Part shown: in pieces, positions 26,156-37,309 of the stretch
Layout of the letters: each line of letters starts with the position of its first letter
Position numbering within the stretch: the first letter of the stretch is position 1
DNA from: Brachybacterium kimchii
GTDB lineage: Bacteria; Actinomycetota; Actinomycetes; Actinomycetales; Dermabacteraceae
DNA: 64,000 bases
Direction: 5' to 3'
Assembly (NCBI RefSeq): GCF_023373525.1
Contig: NZ_CP097218.1
Location: forward strand, 2,976,001-3,040,000
Position numbers and translations under genes: made by a program
The notes under the pieces: model-generated
The model's input: the letters and a program-made list of their open reading frames with translations, nothing else
Told to the model about the DNA's origin: nothing
Database searches by the model: none

Positions 26156-26728
26156 TCAGCCGACGTCGGGGAGCGTCGCGCGCAGGGCGTCGAGCTCGTC
26201 GCACAGCTCATCGGCGAAGGACGTACTGCCGTCGCCGTCGGTCCAGGTCGCGTACGCGTTCTTGAAGGCGAGCAGCCCGATCTCCGCGGCGAGCGCCGCC
26301 GTCCGGGGAGCGATGCCGCGCTCCTCGAGCGCACGCGCGGTCTCGGCCGCGAGTCCCACGTGCTTGAGCTGGTCGCGCTCGCGCAGCTCGGCGCTCGCCG
26401 CGATCACCGCGCGCATCCTCGGACCCATCTCCCGGCGCTCCGGTGTCATCGCCTCGCTCGCGCGGAGCAGTCCGGACTCGACCGCGGTCAGCGGCGAGGC
26501 GTCGTCGGGCGCCGCCGCGACCCCCTCGCGCAGCAGCTGCGAGAGGGACTCCTGCCCGGCCGCGAGCACGTCGCGCTTGTCGCCGAAGTGGCGGAAGAAC
26601 GTGCTGCGGGTGAGGTCCGCGGCCTCGGCGATCTGCGCCACGGTGGTCGCGTCGTATCCCTGCTCCGAGAACAGGCGGATCGCGGCGGCGACCAGGCGCT
26701 CTCGTGCATCGGGCTTCCAGCGGGGCAT
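26156..26728 (-). CDS. TetR-family transcriptional regulator
   Basis: A 190-residue repressor. The N-terminal helix-turn-helix is clear: 'ARERLVAAAIRLFSEQGYDA', 'TTVAQIAEAADLTRSTFFRH', 'FGDKRDVL' (residues 8-56). The C-terminal ligand domain is helical and not diagnostic. It is divergent from the epimerase-like gene that starts at 26939, with two dyad elements in the gap, so that gene is the likely target. The esterase gene follows 43 bases downstream and may be co-transcribed. Confidence 0.9.
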   Translation of the reverse strand: MPRWKPDARERLVAAAIRLFSEQGYDATTVAQIAEAADLTRSTFFRHFGDKRDVLAAGQESLSQLLREGVAAAPDDASPLTAVESGLLRASEAMTPERREMGPRMRAVIAASAELRERDQLKHVGLAAETARALEERGIAPRTAALAAEIGLLAFKNAYATWTDGDGSTSFADELCDELDALRATLPDVG

Positions 26729-26740
26729 GGAAGGGGACTC

Positions 26741-26800
26741 TACCGCCCGGCCGGTTAATCGCGCCCGTCGGCGGCCCGAGCCATGGGACGACCATCCCGT
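26741..26800. promoter_or_regulatory. Candidate TetR operators in a divergent gap
   Basis: Two dyads lie between the TetR gene and the epimerase-like gene: ACCG/CGGT within 26742-26755 near the TetR start, and CATGGGA (26781-26787) with TCCCGTG (26794-26800), matching at 6 of 7 positions. CCTGCTGGCAGG near 26811 is a third short palindrome. Which one the repressor uses is not clear. Confidence 0.4.
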
Positions 26801-26938
26801 GACTGCCATTCCTGCTGGCAGGGGCGATGTGCACCGCTGAACATCACCTGTTCCATCAACCGATGCGACACCAGTCCCATCGGGTGTACGTTGACGGCAC
26901 ACATGTCGCACCAGGCGGCATCCTCGAGAGGACTCACC

Positions 26939-27850
26939 ATGAAGGTCTTCGTCACCGGCGCCACCGGGTTCATCGGATCCGCCGTCGTCCCCGAGCTGAT
27001 CAGCGCAGGGCACGAGGTGGTCGGCCTCGCGCGCTCCGAGCGCTCGGCCGCTCGGCTCCAGGAGCTCGGAGCCTCCTCCCTCCCCGGCGATCTCACGGAC
27101 CTCGACGCGCTGCGCCGCGGGGTCGCGGCGACCGATTCCGTCGTGCACCTCGCCTTCAGCAACGACTTCACCGCGGTCGAGGCCGGGGTCGAGGAGGAGT
27201 CGCGCGCCGTGCACGCCATGGGCGAGGCGCTGGCCGAGCGCGCCCTCGCTCCCGCCCCCGCTCCGCACGAGGGCCCGGCCTTCGTGATCGCCTCCGGCAC
27301 GCCCGCGATCCCCGGCCGCGCATCCACCGAGGACGACCCCTACCTCGCCGAGGGCCCGATGGCGGCCCGCGCGCGCACGGCCCAGTACGTGATGGACCTC
27401 GCCGCGCACGGCGTGCGGCCCGTCGCGGTCCGACTGCCGCGCTCGGTGCACCAGGCGCACGTCCGCTACGGCTTCGCCTCCATGCTTATCCAGGCGGCCC
27501 AGCGCAGCGGCGTCTCCGGGTTCGTCGGCGACGGCGGCCAGCGCTGGCCCGCGGTGCACGTGAAGGACGCCGCCCGGCTCTTCCGCCTCGCCCTCGAGCG
27601 CGCCGACGCCGGATTCCAGGCGCAGGCCGTCGCCGACGAAGGGGACGCGATGCGGGACATCGCCGCCGCGATCGGCGAGGCCCTCGATCTCCCCGTGCAG
27701 TCCGTCGACGCGGAGACCTTCGGGTTCCTGGGCCAGATCTTCGCCCTGGACCAGCCGGCGAGCAGCCGAGGGACCCGCTCGGCCCTGGGCTGGGAGCCCA
27801 CTCACCCCAGCCTGCTCGAGGACCTGCGGGCCGGCCGCTATCCCTCCTGA
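26939..27850 (+). CDS. NAD(P)-dependent epimerase/dehydratase-like SDR
   Basis: A 303-residue atypical short-chain dehydrogenase of the extended/NmrA-like type. The Rossmann motif is 'MKVFVTGATGFIGSAVVPEL' at the N-terminus (GxxGxxG at residues 7-13), followed by 'VVGLARSERSAARLQELGAS' with an arginine suited to NADP, and 'DSVVHLAFSNDF' (about 81-92). The catalytic YxxxK is not standard: 'ARARTAQYVMDLAAHGVRPV' has no lysine four residues after the tyrosine, so the enzyme may be a binding protein or use other residues. The ATG at 26939 follows GAGAGGA. It is divergent from the TetR regulator that probably controls it. Confidence 0.8.
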   Translation: MKVFVTGATGFIGSAVVPELISAGHEVVGLARSERSAARLQELGASSLPGDLTDLDALRRGVAATDSVVHLAFSNDFTAVEAGVEEESRAVHAMGEALAERALAPAPAPHEGPAFVIASGTPAIPGRASTEDDPYLAEGPMAARARTAQYVMDLAAHGVRPVAVRLPRSVHQAHVRYGFASMLIQAAQRSGVSGFVGDGGQRWPAVHVKDAARLFRLALERADAGFQAQAVADEGDAMRDIAAAIGEALDLPVQSVDAETFGFLGQIFALDQPASSRGTRSALGWEPTHPSLLEDLRAGRYPS

Positions 27851-27973
27851 GCGGCCCCACGCCAGAGGCCCCGCGCCAGAACTCCTGCGGGACTACTCCT
27901 CAGAGGCCCCGCTCCCGGGCAGGCGTCCTCCTCGGCGGGTCTCCGGACCTCCGAAGGCCTCCGACGGCACCAC

Positions 27974-28011
27974 GCGATCCCCGCGGCACCCCCATGGGGC
28001 GCGGGGATCGC
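27974..28011 (+). terminator. Hairpin downstream of the epimerase-like gene
   Basis: Perfect 12-base arms GCGATCCCCGCG (27974-27985) and CGCGGGGATCGC (28000-28011) enclose a 14-base loop that itself contains CCCCATGGGG. It lies 124 bases past the stop codon in the 378-base gap 27851-28228, whose remainder holds a GTGCAC-rich operator region and the leader of the next gene. Confidence 0.65.
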
Positions 28012-28068
28012 TGTGTCCGCGACCCCGCACGCACCGCACGCACCGCTCGGTCCTGCGCCCTCCCGTGA

Positions 28069-31056
<2,988 letters not shown>

Positions 31057-31114
31057 GCGGCACTCGACACACCTCGCCGTCCCGTCCGGGACGGCCCCCG
31101 AAAGGACAGTTCTG

Positions 31115-31675
31115 ATGACTCGTCGACTGATCGGAGCGATCGCCTCGCTCCTCGCCATGATGGCCGGGCTCTGGCTCGTGCTCTCCCCCTTCGCCCTGGG
31201 CTTCCAGAAGAAGGACGCCGACTGGACCGACGCGACCCTCACCGACGTCTGGACCGGCCTCCCGCTAGCCCTCGTCGGCCTGATCGGCGTGATCGTGTTC
31301 GCCGCCGCGCTCAGCAAGCACATGGTCCAGGCCGGGTTCGTCACCCCGCGCCCCGCACCCCAGCAGGCGCAGTACGGGCAGCAGGATCCCGCCCAGCAGT
31401 ACGGACAGCAGCAGTACGGACAGCAGCAGTACGGCCAGCAGTCCTTCCCGCAGCAGGGCTACGCGCAGCAGGGCGCCCCGGCGGCCCCCGCCTCGGAGCG
31501 CTCCCGTGAGATGGATGCGATGCTCGAGCCGCTGATCGCGGCCCTGGCCCGCGACATCGAGCGCGAGGAGCACACCGCCTCCGCCGCCGCGGAGACGCCC
31601 CATCACCGCGAGTACGGCCGCGCCGCCGTCGGCACCGACACCGGTGCCCAGGCCGCCGTCCCCGCCGAGCGCTGA
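31115..31675 (+). CDS. Small membrane protein with Gln/Tyr-rich tail (paralogue 1)
   Basis: A 186-residue protein with two transmembrane helices: 'LIGAIASLLAMMAGLWLVLS' (about 5-24) and 'VWTGLPLALVGLIGVIVFAA' (about 45-64). Between them lies 'PFALGFQKKDADWTDATLTD', a layout reminiscent of SPW-type small membrane proteins. The C-terminal half has YGQQ repeats ('QYGQQQYGQQQYGQQSFPQQ', about 92-111) and an acidic helix. Its helices and loop align with the next gene (GLWLVLSPF / GLWMMLAPF; DADWTDATLTDVWTGL / GGDWSVGTTNDFFVGL), so the pair arose by duplication. AAAGGACAG precedes the ATG at 31115. Function unknown; it may be an accessory of the exporter. Confidence 0.75.
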   Translation: MTRRLIGAIASLLAMMAGLWLVLSPFALGFQKKDADWTDATLTDVWTGLPLALVGLIGVIVFAAALSKHMVQAGFVTPRPAPQQAQYGQQDPAQQYGQQQYGQQQYGQQSFPQQGYAQQGAPAAPASERSREMDAMLEPLIAALARDIEREEHTASAAAETPHHREYGRAAVGTDTGAQAAVPAER

Positions 31676-31754
31676 GCGCTCCCCCGTATCCAGCGCTCCG
31701 GCGCGCGCATCCCGCGCACGCAGCCAGCGCATTCTCGCCTCAAGGAGAATCCTG

Positions 31755-32183
31755 ATGACCCAGATCTCGCACACCGCCCCCGCCGGCACGGGCTCGCACG
31801 CCCAGACCGCCGCACCCCAGACCGCCGACGCGGCCGGTTCCGCCAGCTCGACCGGCTCGGTCGGCACCGTCGGCTCGACCGGCTCGGTCGACCGCGCCGA
31901 GTCCGTCTCCGCCGTGAAGGCCGAACCGATCAGCGTGCTCGACAAGGTCGGCATGGGCGTCCTGGGGCTGCTCACCCTGAGCGGCCTGTGGATGATGCTC
32001 GCGCCGTTCCTCACCGACACCCAGAAGCGCGGGGGCGACTGGTCGGTCGGCACCACGAACGACTTCTTCGTCGGCCTCGTGCTCGCCGTGGTCGCGCTCG
32101 CGGCCCTGGTCGCAGTCCTCGCCGGCGGGCTCTCCGCCGTCGCCCGGCGCGCCCGCGCCCGCGCCGCCCGCACGGAGGCCTGA
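31755..32183 (+). CDS. Small membrane protein (paralogue 2)
   Basis: A 142-residue protein. An N-terminal Ser/Thr/Gly/Ala-rich segment of about 60 residues precedes two transmembrane helices ('VGMGVLGLLTLSGLWMMLAP' and 'FFVGLVLAVVALAALVAVLA') joined by 'FLTDTQKRGGDWSVGTTND', then a basic tail. It is a paralogue of the preceding gene. AAGGAG lies 7 bases before the ATG at 31755, inside a small hairpin (ATTCTC / GAGAAT at about 31731-31750) that could modulate translation. Last gene of the TetR-DHA2 cluster. Function unknown. Confidence 0.75.
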   Translation: MTQISHTAPAGTGSHAQTAAPQTADAAGSASSTGSVGTVGSTGSVDRAESVSAVKAEPISVLDKVGMGVLGLLTLSGLWMMLAPFLTDTQKRGGDWSVGTTNDFFVGLVLAVVALAALVAVLAGGLSAVARRARARAARTEA

Positions 32184-32306
32184 GCCCCTCCCGTCGGCCG
32201 GGGTCGTCCGTCGGCCGGACCGGCCCGTCGGCCGGAGCGCCCGTCGCCCCGGCCGACGGCCCGCTCCGGGCATCCGCCGGGCCCGATCCGGCGCCCGACG
32301 CACTTT

Positions 32307-32360
32307 CAGTGCTGCGCAATGGTCGTTATGAGCCCTCATAACGACCATTGCGCAGCACTG
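32307..32360. repeat. Perfect 26-base intergenic palindrome
   Basis: Two perfectly complementary 26-base arms, 32307-32332 and 32335-32360, separated by CC. The left arm begins CAGTGCTGCGCAATGG and ends GTTATGAG. It is markedly AT-richer than the flanks and lies between two convergent genes. It could be a bidirectional terminator, but it has no T-run and is far longer than needed; see findings. Confidence 0.9.
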
Positions 32361-32389
32361 TTCGTATGCATGGGCCCTCGGGAGGCGCG

Positions 32390-35167
32390 TCACGGGGCCG
32401 CAGCCGGTGCGCCCTGCTGCTTCTCCCGTGCCCCGCCTCGTCCGTCACCTCTCCGCTCTCCTCCGCCCCGTCCCTGCCCGTCCCCCTCCTCGACCACCCG
32501 CACCGTCCCGGCGCCGCCGTCGATCCTCACCCGCTGACCGGTGCGCAGGCGGCGGGTGGCCGTGCCGGTGCCGAGCACGGCGGGGATGCCGTACTCGCGG
32601 GCGACGATGGAGCTGTGGCTGAGCGGCCCGCCCACGTCGGTGATCACGCCCGCGGCCATGGCGAACAGCGGCGTCCACGCCGGGGTGGTGATCGCGGCGA
32701 CCAGGATCTCGCCGGGACGGAAGTCGCGGAACTCGTCGGGTCCGGAGAGGACGTGGACGGGTGCGGTGACCGTGCCGCCGCTGCCGCCGATCCCGGTGAG
32801 CACGGGGCCTTCCGCACCGCCCTCGCCACCGCCGCCGCCCGCCCCGCCCCCGCCCTCGCCGACCGACGGCATCCAGCGGTCGAAGCCGTGCCAGATGGAG
32901 CGCTCGGGCAGCAGCTGCGGGGGCGTCGCGAGCTTCTGGCCGCGCCAGGTCACCCGGCGGTCCTCGATGATCCCCGCCCGTGTGGGCAGGGACTCCGCGC
33001 CACCGTCGAGCGCGCGGGCGAGGTCGAGCAGCTCGTCCCTGCGCAGCCAGAACACGTCGTCCGCCTGCGCGATCACGCCCGCTGCGACGAGGCCGCGGCC
33101 GATCTCCCGCAGGGCGCGCCGGGCCGCGGGCCAGCCCAGGCCGATGCATGCGAGCGCGTCCTCGCGGGCGGGCGCGAGCTCCTGGGCGCGGCGCAGCAGG
33201 CGCTCGAACAGCCTGCGCAGCGGTGAGGAGAGATGGGCGGAGATCCGTGCGGCGCCCTCCTCGCGGTCCCGCGCCGCCTTCTCGCGGCGCTCGCGCGGAT
33301 CCGTCCCCTCCCCGCGCAGGTACATGCGCAGCACGTCCCACAGCAGCTCGGGGGTGTCGGCGGCGACCGGCTGGGCGAGGTCCAGGGTGTAGGTGGCGTG
33401 GCCGTGCGCGTCCAGGTGGGCGGCGAAGCGTTCGCGCCACTGCGTCCACACCACCTCGTCGACGCCCTCCGGGCAGTGCTCGGGGACCGCGTCGGAGGCC
33501 TCGAGGGCCGAGGCGAGGCTCTCGTGCTCGCGCGCCCATGCGGCGAGGTCGTAGAGGGACTGCTCGGCGCGGATCGGCTCGCTCTCGAAGCCGAACAGGA
33601 GGGTCTCCGGGCGCGAGTCACCGGGCCGGGCGACGCGGCGGCAGAAGGCCGTGAGAGCGGACTCGGCGATCACCACGGGCGGGATCACGGTCTGCACCGC
33701 CGTGTAGTAGGCGAAACCGGCCGCGACCAGGCGCTCCGCGCTCTCGAGCAGCGCCACGGCCCCGGTCGAGCGGGCGTCCGTCGCGGACTCCTCCTCGACC
33801 ACGCGCCGGTACCGCGGCAGCGCCGTGGTGCGCCAGTAGCGCGGCCCGCCCACGCCGCCGCGCAGCAGACGGGGCACGAGCAGCCCCGACCGGGCCGTCA
33901 TCCCGGCCATCGCGGCGTTCGTGTACCCGTAGTAGGCGTAGCCGTTGATGGTCGTGAACTCGACACCCTTGTCGCGGAAGACGCGGCTGCCGCTCGCGTC
34001 CGTCACCGTCGCGATCATCTGCTCGATGACGTGTGCGGCGGCGAGGTCCGCGAACAGCGGCGTGAGCGGGTCGGGCATCTGCTCGACGATGCTCGCGCGG
34101 AAGTAGCCGGCGTGGCGACGGGGCACGGACCACGACGTCGGGGCGGGTCCGGCCGGCGCGGGGAGGCCGACGATGGGCCGCGCCTGGGTGATGACGAAGC
34201 CGGTGCCGGCGCGCGCCCACTCCACGTCCTGCGGGGCGCCGTAGTGGTCGGTGATCCGTGCGCCCCAGGCGGCGAGGTCGAGTGCGGCGTCGTCGTCGAG
34301 CACGGGGGCGCGCCGCTCGGCGGGGCCGACGGGGACCGTTAGGGTGCCTCCGTCGGCCCCCCTCGCGTCGTCCGCGTCGTCCGGGGCGGCCGGGGCGGCC
34401 GGGGCGGCCGGGGCGGCCGGCACCACCATCACCTTCTTGTCGGCCGTCGAGCGGGAGGCGACGCGTCGGCGCAGGGTGTCGATCACCAGGTCGTCGGTGT
34501 CGACCTGCCCGGAGACGACGGCCTCGCCGAGGCCCCAGGCGGCGCTGATGAGCGTCTCGGAGCGCCTGCCGTTCTGCGGGTTCGCGGTGAACATGACGCC
34601 CGCGGAATCGGCCGCGACCATCTCCTGGACCAGCACGGCGAGCGCGACGTCGGCCGGGTCGATGCCGCGGCGCGCGCGATAGGCCAGCGCCCGGGCGGAC
34701 CACAGGGAGGCCCAGCAGTCGCGGACGGCCCGCAGCAGGCCGTCATCGCCGGTGACGTGCAGGTACGTCTCCTGCTGTCCGGCGAAGCTCGCGTCCTCGA
34801 GGTCCTCCGCGGTGGCCGAGGAGCGCACCGCGACCGGTGCCTCGCCCAGCGTCTCGCGCGCCGACAGGAGCGCGTCTCGCAGCTCCGCGGGGATCTCGGT
34901 GCCCGCGAACAGCGCTCCGACCTCGGCGCTCGCCCGGTCGGCGGCCTCGGTGTCGTCGGGGTCGAGATCGCGGACGGCGTCGAGCAGCCGCTCCTGGATG
35001 CCTGCGGTCTCGACGAACCGTCGGTAGGCGTCGGTGGTGAGCACGAAGCCCGGCGGCACGGGGATCCCCGCCTGCGTGAGCTCGCCGAGGTTCGCGGCCT
35101 TGCCGCCCACCTCCGCGACGTCCTCCCGTGAGATGTCCTGGAACCCGCGGACGGTGCGGTCGACCAT
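32390..35167 (-). CDS. Rifampin-phosphotransferase-like PEP-synthase-family dikinase
   Basis: A 925-residue enzyme combining an N-terminal PPDK/PEP-synthase ATP-grasp domain (about 5-330: 'VGGKAANLGELTQAGIPVPP', 'VAVRSSATAEDLEDASFAGQ', 'YLHV', 'VLVQEMVAADSAGVMFTANP', 'VEWARAGTGFVITQARPIVG') with a C-terminal phosphohistidine domain 'GGPLSHSSIVAREYGIPAVL' (His near 848). PEP synthases carry the His domain in the middle and a PEP barrel at the end. Here the order ATP domain, long helical middle, His domain is that of rifampin phosphotransferase Rph, which inactivates rifamycins by dual phosphate transfer. The middle domain (340-740) would bind the drug. A Gly-rich loop precedes the His domain, and an Ala/Pro run (about 245-262) interrupts the ATP domain. 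No RAE palindrome is seen upstream. Substrate unproven. Confidence 0.82.
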   Translation of the reverse strand: MVDRTVRGFQDISREDVAEVGGKAANLGELTQAGIPVPPGFVLTTDAYRRFVETAGIQERLLDAVRDLDPDDTEAADRASAEVGALFAGTEIPAELRDALLSARETLGEAPVAVRSSATAEDLEDASFAGQQETYLHVTGDDGLLRAVRDCWASLWSARALAYRARRGIDPADVALAVLVQEMVAADSAGVMFTANPQNGRRSETLISAAWGLGEAVVSGQVDTDDLVIDTLRRRVASRSTADKKVMVVPAAPAAPAAPAAPDDADDARGADGGTLTVPVGPAERRAPVLDDDAALDLAAWGARITDHYGAPQDVEWARAGTGFVITQARPIVGLPAPAGPAPTSWSVPRRHAGYFRASIVEQMPDPLTPLFADLAAAHVIEQMIATVTDASGSRVFRDKGVEFTTINGYAYYGYTNAAMAGMTARSGLLVPRLLRGGVGGPRYWRTTALPRYRRVVEEESATDARSTGAVALLESAERLVAAGFAYYTAVQTVIPPVVIAESALTAFCRRVARPGDSRPETLLFGFESEPIRAEQSLYDLAAWAREHESLASALEASDAVPEHCPEGVDEVVWTQWRERFAAHLDAHGHATYTLDLAQPVAADTPELLWDVLRMYLRGEGTDPRERREKAARDREEGAARISAHLSSPLRRLFERLLRRAQELAPAREDALACIGLGWPAARRALREIGRGLVAAGVIAQADDVFWLRRDELLDLARALDGGAESLPTRAGIIEDRRVTWRGQKLATPPQLLPERSIWHGFDRWMPSVGEGGGGAGGGGGEGGAEGPVLTGIGGSGGTVTAPVHVLSGPDEFRDFRPGEILVAAITTPAWTPLFAMAAGVITDVGGPLSHSSIVAREYGIPAVLGTGTATRRLRTGQRVRIDGGAGTVRVVEEGDGQGRGGGERRGDGRGGAREKQQGAPAAAP

Positions 35168-35372
35168 GGCGCCTTCTTCGACGGTGCGCCCGGAGTGGGA
35201 CGCGTGGCGCCAGAGAGCGTAACCCCGCGCCGACCGGGCGGCCACCCGCTGCACCGCCGGCGGCCACCCGCTGCGCAGCGGTGGCCGCGCCGCCCGGCGT
35301 CGCCGTCCGCCTCTGCTAGCGTCGCGGCACGCCGTACCGTCGGCCATCGATCCGAGGAGGGCTGGCCCCACC

Positions 35373-35702
35373 ATGCAGAACGACGCCCCTCACAACACCC
35401 CGCGCATCGCGCAGACTCGTGCCCACCACGAGGACCACTCCCTGGACGTGCGCATCGGCCATCACGAGCTCGTCCTTAGCCAGCGCTACGAGGCCGCGAG
35501 CATCGCGAACGACGTCCTGATCGGCATCTGGTTCATCGTGGGCTCGATCTTCTTCTTCTTCGCCTCGATGATGACGGCGGGCACCGTCCTGTTCCTCATC
35601 GGCTCGATCCAGATGACGATCCGCCCCGCGATCCGCCTGGCCCGACGCTTCCACCTGCAGCGCGTCAGCGGCCGACCGGTGCCGCACGCGATGGACTTCT
35701 GA
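35373..35702 (+). CDS. YrhK-domain small membrane protein
   Basis: A 109-residue membrane protein of the YrhK-like type. The conserved core is 'LSQRYEAASIANDVLIGIWF' then 'IVGSIFFFFASMMTAGTVLF', giving two close transmembrane helices (about 47-66 and 69-88), followed by a basic cytosolic tail. The first 30 residues are hydrophilic. Function unknown. Its stop overlaps the start of the next membrane gene (TGATG), so the two are a coupled pair. The 205-base gap to the divergent dikinase contains a GC-rich inverted repeat near 35260-35290 (CGGCCACCCGCTGC / GCAGCGGTGGCCG) in its middle. Confidence 0.82.
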   Translation: MQNDAPHNTPRIAQTRAHHEDHSLDVRIGHHELVLSQRYEAASIANDVLIGIWFIVGSIFFFFASMMTAGTVLFLIGSIQMTIRPAIRLARRFHLQRVSGRPVPHAMDF

Positions 35703-36340
35703 TGACCCGGCTGAAGGACTCGACGCGCCTGCGCCTGCTGCTCTCGATCGTGGTGGGCGGTGTCCTGGGGGTCCTGCTCTGGCTCGCGACCGATCGCGTC
35801 CACGCCACGATGATCGCGATCACCGTGGGCGAGACCGTCTTCCTGGTCACCTCGTGGCTCTCGCTGTGGCCGATGGACGCCGAGCAGACGCGGCGCAGCG
35901 TGGGCCGGGAGGACCTGCGCCCCTCGGCCGACGAGGCCCTCACCGCGGGCGCCTCCGCCCTCGCGGTGATCACCGTCGTCGCCCTGCACCTGGGCGCGGC
36001 GGGCCCCAGCGGGGCGTCCACTCTGGGCGCGGTCATCACCCTGGTGGGGGTGTTCGGCGCCTGGGCGTGCGTCCACCAGACCTACGCCGTGCACTACGCC
36101 CACCGCTACTACGCGACCGGCGGCGGGCTCGACTTCGGGGACGACGATCCGCCCGCCTACTCGGACTTCCTCTACGTGGCCTACGCGGTGGGCATGACCT
36201 ACGGCGTCACCGACACCGGCGCGGTGGACCGCGGCATGCGCAAGATCGTGCTGCGCCACGGTCTGGTCTCGTTCGTGTTCGGCCTGGTCATCCTCGGTGC
36301 GGCCGTGAACCTCGTGGCCGGGGTCTTCGGGCTCGGCTGA
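35702..36340 (+). CDS. DUF1345 membrane protein
   Basis: A 212-residue integral membrane protein with about five helices, starting 'LRLLLSIVVGGVLGVLLWLA' (about 10-29). 'GETVFLVTSWLSLWPMDAEQ' (about 43-62) and 'AWACVHQTYAVHYAHRYYAT', 'YSDFLYVAYAVGMTYGVTDT' are the conserved segments of DUF1345. The strictly placed W, H, Y and T residues suggest a buried functional site, but the family's role is unknown. It is translationally coupled to the YrhK-like gene. It converges on the methyltransferase gene across a 133-base gap in which I see only GTCGGCCGG-type short repeats. Confidence 0.87.
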   Translation: MTRLKDSTRLRLLLSIVVGGVLGVLLWLATDRVHATMIAITVGETVFLVTSWLSLWPMDAEQTRRSVGREDLRPSADEALTAGASALAVITVVALHLGAAGPSGASTLGAVITLVGVFGAWACVHQTYAVHYAHRYYATGGGLDFGDDDPPAYSDFLYVAYAVGMTYGVTDTGAVDRGMRKIVLRHGLVSFVFGLVILGAAVNLVAGVFGLG

Positions 36341-36473
36341 GAGGGCCCGCCGGATCGGGCTCGATCATTCGGCCGCCGTCAGGGACGACGAGCACGACAG
36401 CACGACCACCGCTCCGGCCGGGTGTCGTCGGCCGGTTGTCGCCGGTCGTCGGCCGCACGTCGCTGGTCCCGGG

Positions 36474-37211
36474 TCAGGCCCGCGCCAGGATCGCGACGAG
36501 GAAGTCGTCGGAGGCGGGCCGCAGGTCCCAGCTCGAGAAGCGCTGCTGGAGGACGAGGCCCGCGGCCTCGGCGTCGGCCGCGAAGTCCTCGAAGGCGTAG
36601 CCGCGCCCCGCGCCGAAGCCGGCGACGAGGCGACCCTCGGGGGCGAGGTGCGCGGCCAGGCGCTCGAGGGCGGGCCGACGCTCGGCGGCCGAGAGGAAGG
36701 CGAGCACGTTCCCCGCGCTCACCTCGAGGTCGAACACGAGGCGCTCGCCGGCGTCGGAAGGCGTCGCGCGGTCCCCGCCCGCCTCGCGCAGGTCGAGTTC
36801 GGCGAGGTTCTGGACCTCCCAGCGCGCCTGCGGATGGTCCTCCCGAGCCACCGCGATCAGCTCGGGATCGAGGTCGACGCCCACGAGCGCGTGCCCGGCG
36901 GGCAGCAGGTGGGCGGCGAGCCGGCCCGTGCCGCAGCCGGCATCGAGGATGCGCGCGCGACGGGGGGCCATCGCATCGATCAGTCGCGCCTCGCCCAGGA
37001 TGTCGGTGCCCTCGGCGGCGATGCGCCGCCAGCGCTCGGCGTAGCGGCGGGCGTGCCCGGGATCGCGGCGCACGGCCGCGTGCCAGAGGTTCTCGTCGGG
37101 GCCGATGGAGGGCGTCCGATCCGAAGCGGCCGTCGGATCCGCAGGGCCGGACGAGGGCGCCCCGGCACCGGAGTCCGACGGCGGCGTGGGCTGCAGGGGA
37201 AGGGAGGGCAT
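36474..37211 (-). CDS. Class I SAM-dependent methyltransferase
   Basis: A 245-residue methyltransferase. Motif I 'ARILDAGCGTGRLAAHLLPA' lies at about residues 85-104. The post-I acidic residue is in 'HALVGVDLDPELIAVAREDH', motif III in 'RLVFDLEVSAGNVLAFLSAA' (about 157-176) and the late strand in 'LAPEGRLVAGFGAGRGYAFE'. The substrate is not identifiable; small-molecule methylation is likely because no RNA- or protein-binding domain is attached. The first 40 residues are Pro/Ser-rich and probably disordered. It is followed on the same strand, 98 bases upstream, by nothing related: the next gene encodes the TM-helix protein. Confidence 0.85.
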   Translation of the reverse strand: MPSLPLQPTPPSDSGAGAPSSGPADPTAASDRTPSIGPDENLWHAAVRRDPGHARRYAERWRRIAAEGTDILGEARLIDAMAPRRARILDAGCGTGRLAAHLLPAGHALVGVDLDPELIAVAREDHPQARWEVQNLAELDLREAGGDRATPSDAGERLVFDLEVSAGNVLAFLSAAERRPALERLAAHLAPEGRLVAGFGAGRGYAFEDFAADAEAAGLVLQQRFSSWDLRPASDDFLVAILARA

Positions 37212-37309
37212 GCCTCCAGTGTGCCAAGCCGAGCGGGCCGATGGTGCGCCGACGGGGCGCCCCGCCGCAGCGGAGCGCCCCGTCGGTCAGAGCTCGGAAG
37301 GAGCAGGCG

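Noticed and set aside
35168-35372. Rifamycin-associated element upstream of the dikinase
   Set aside because: I looked for the 19-bp palindrome and found only a GC-rich hairpin at about 35260-35290.
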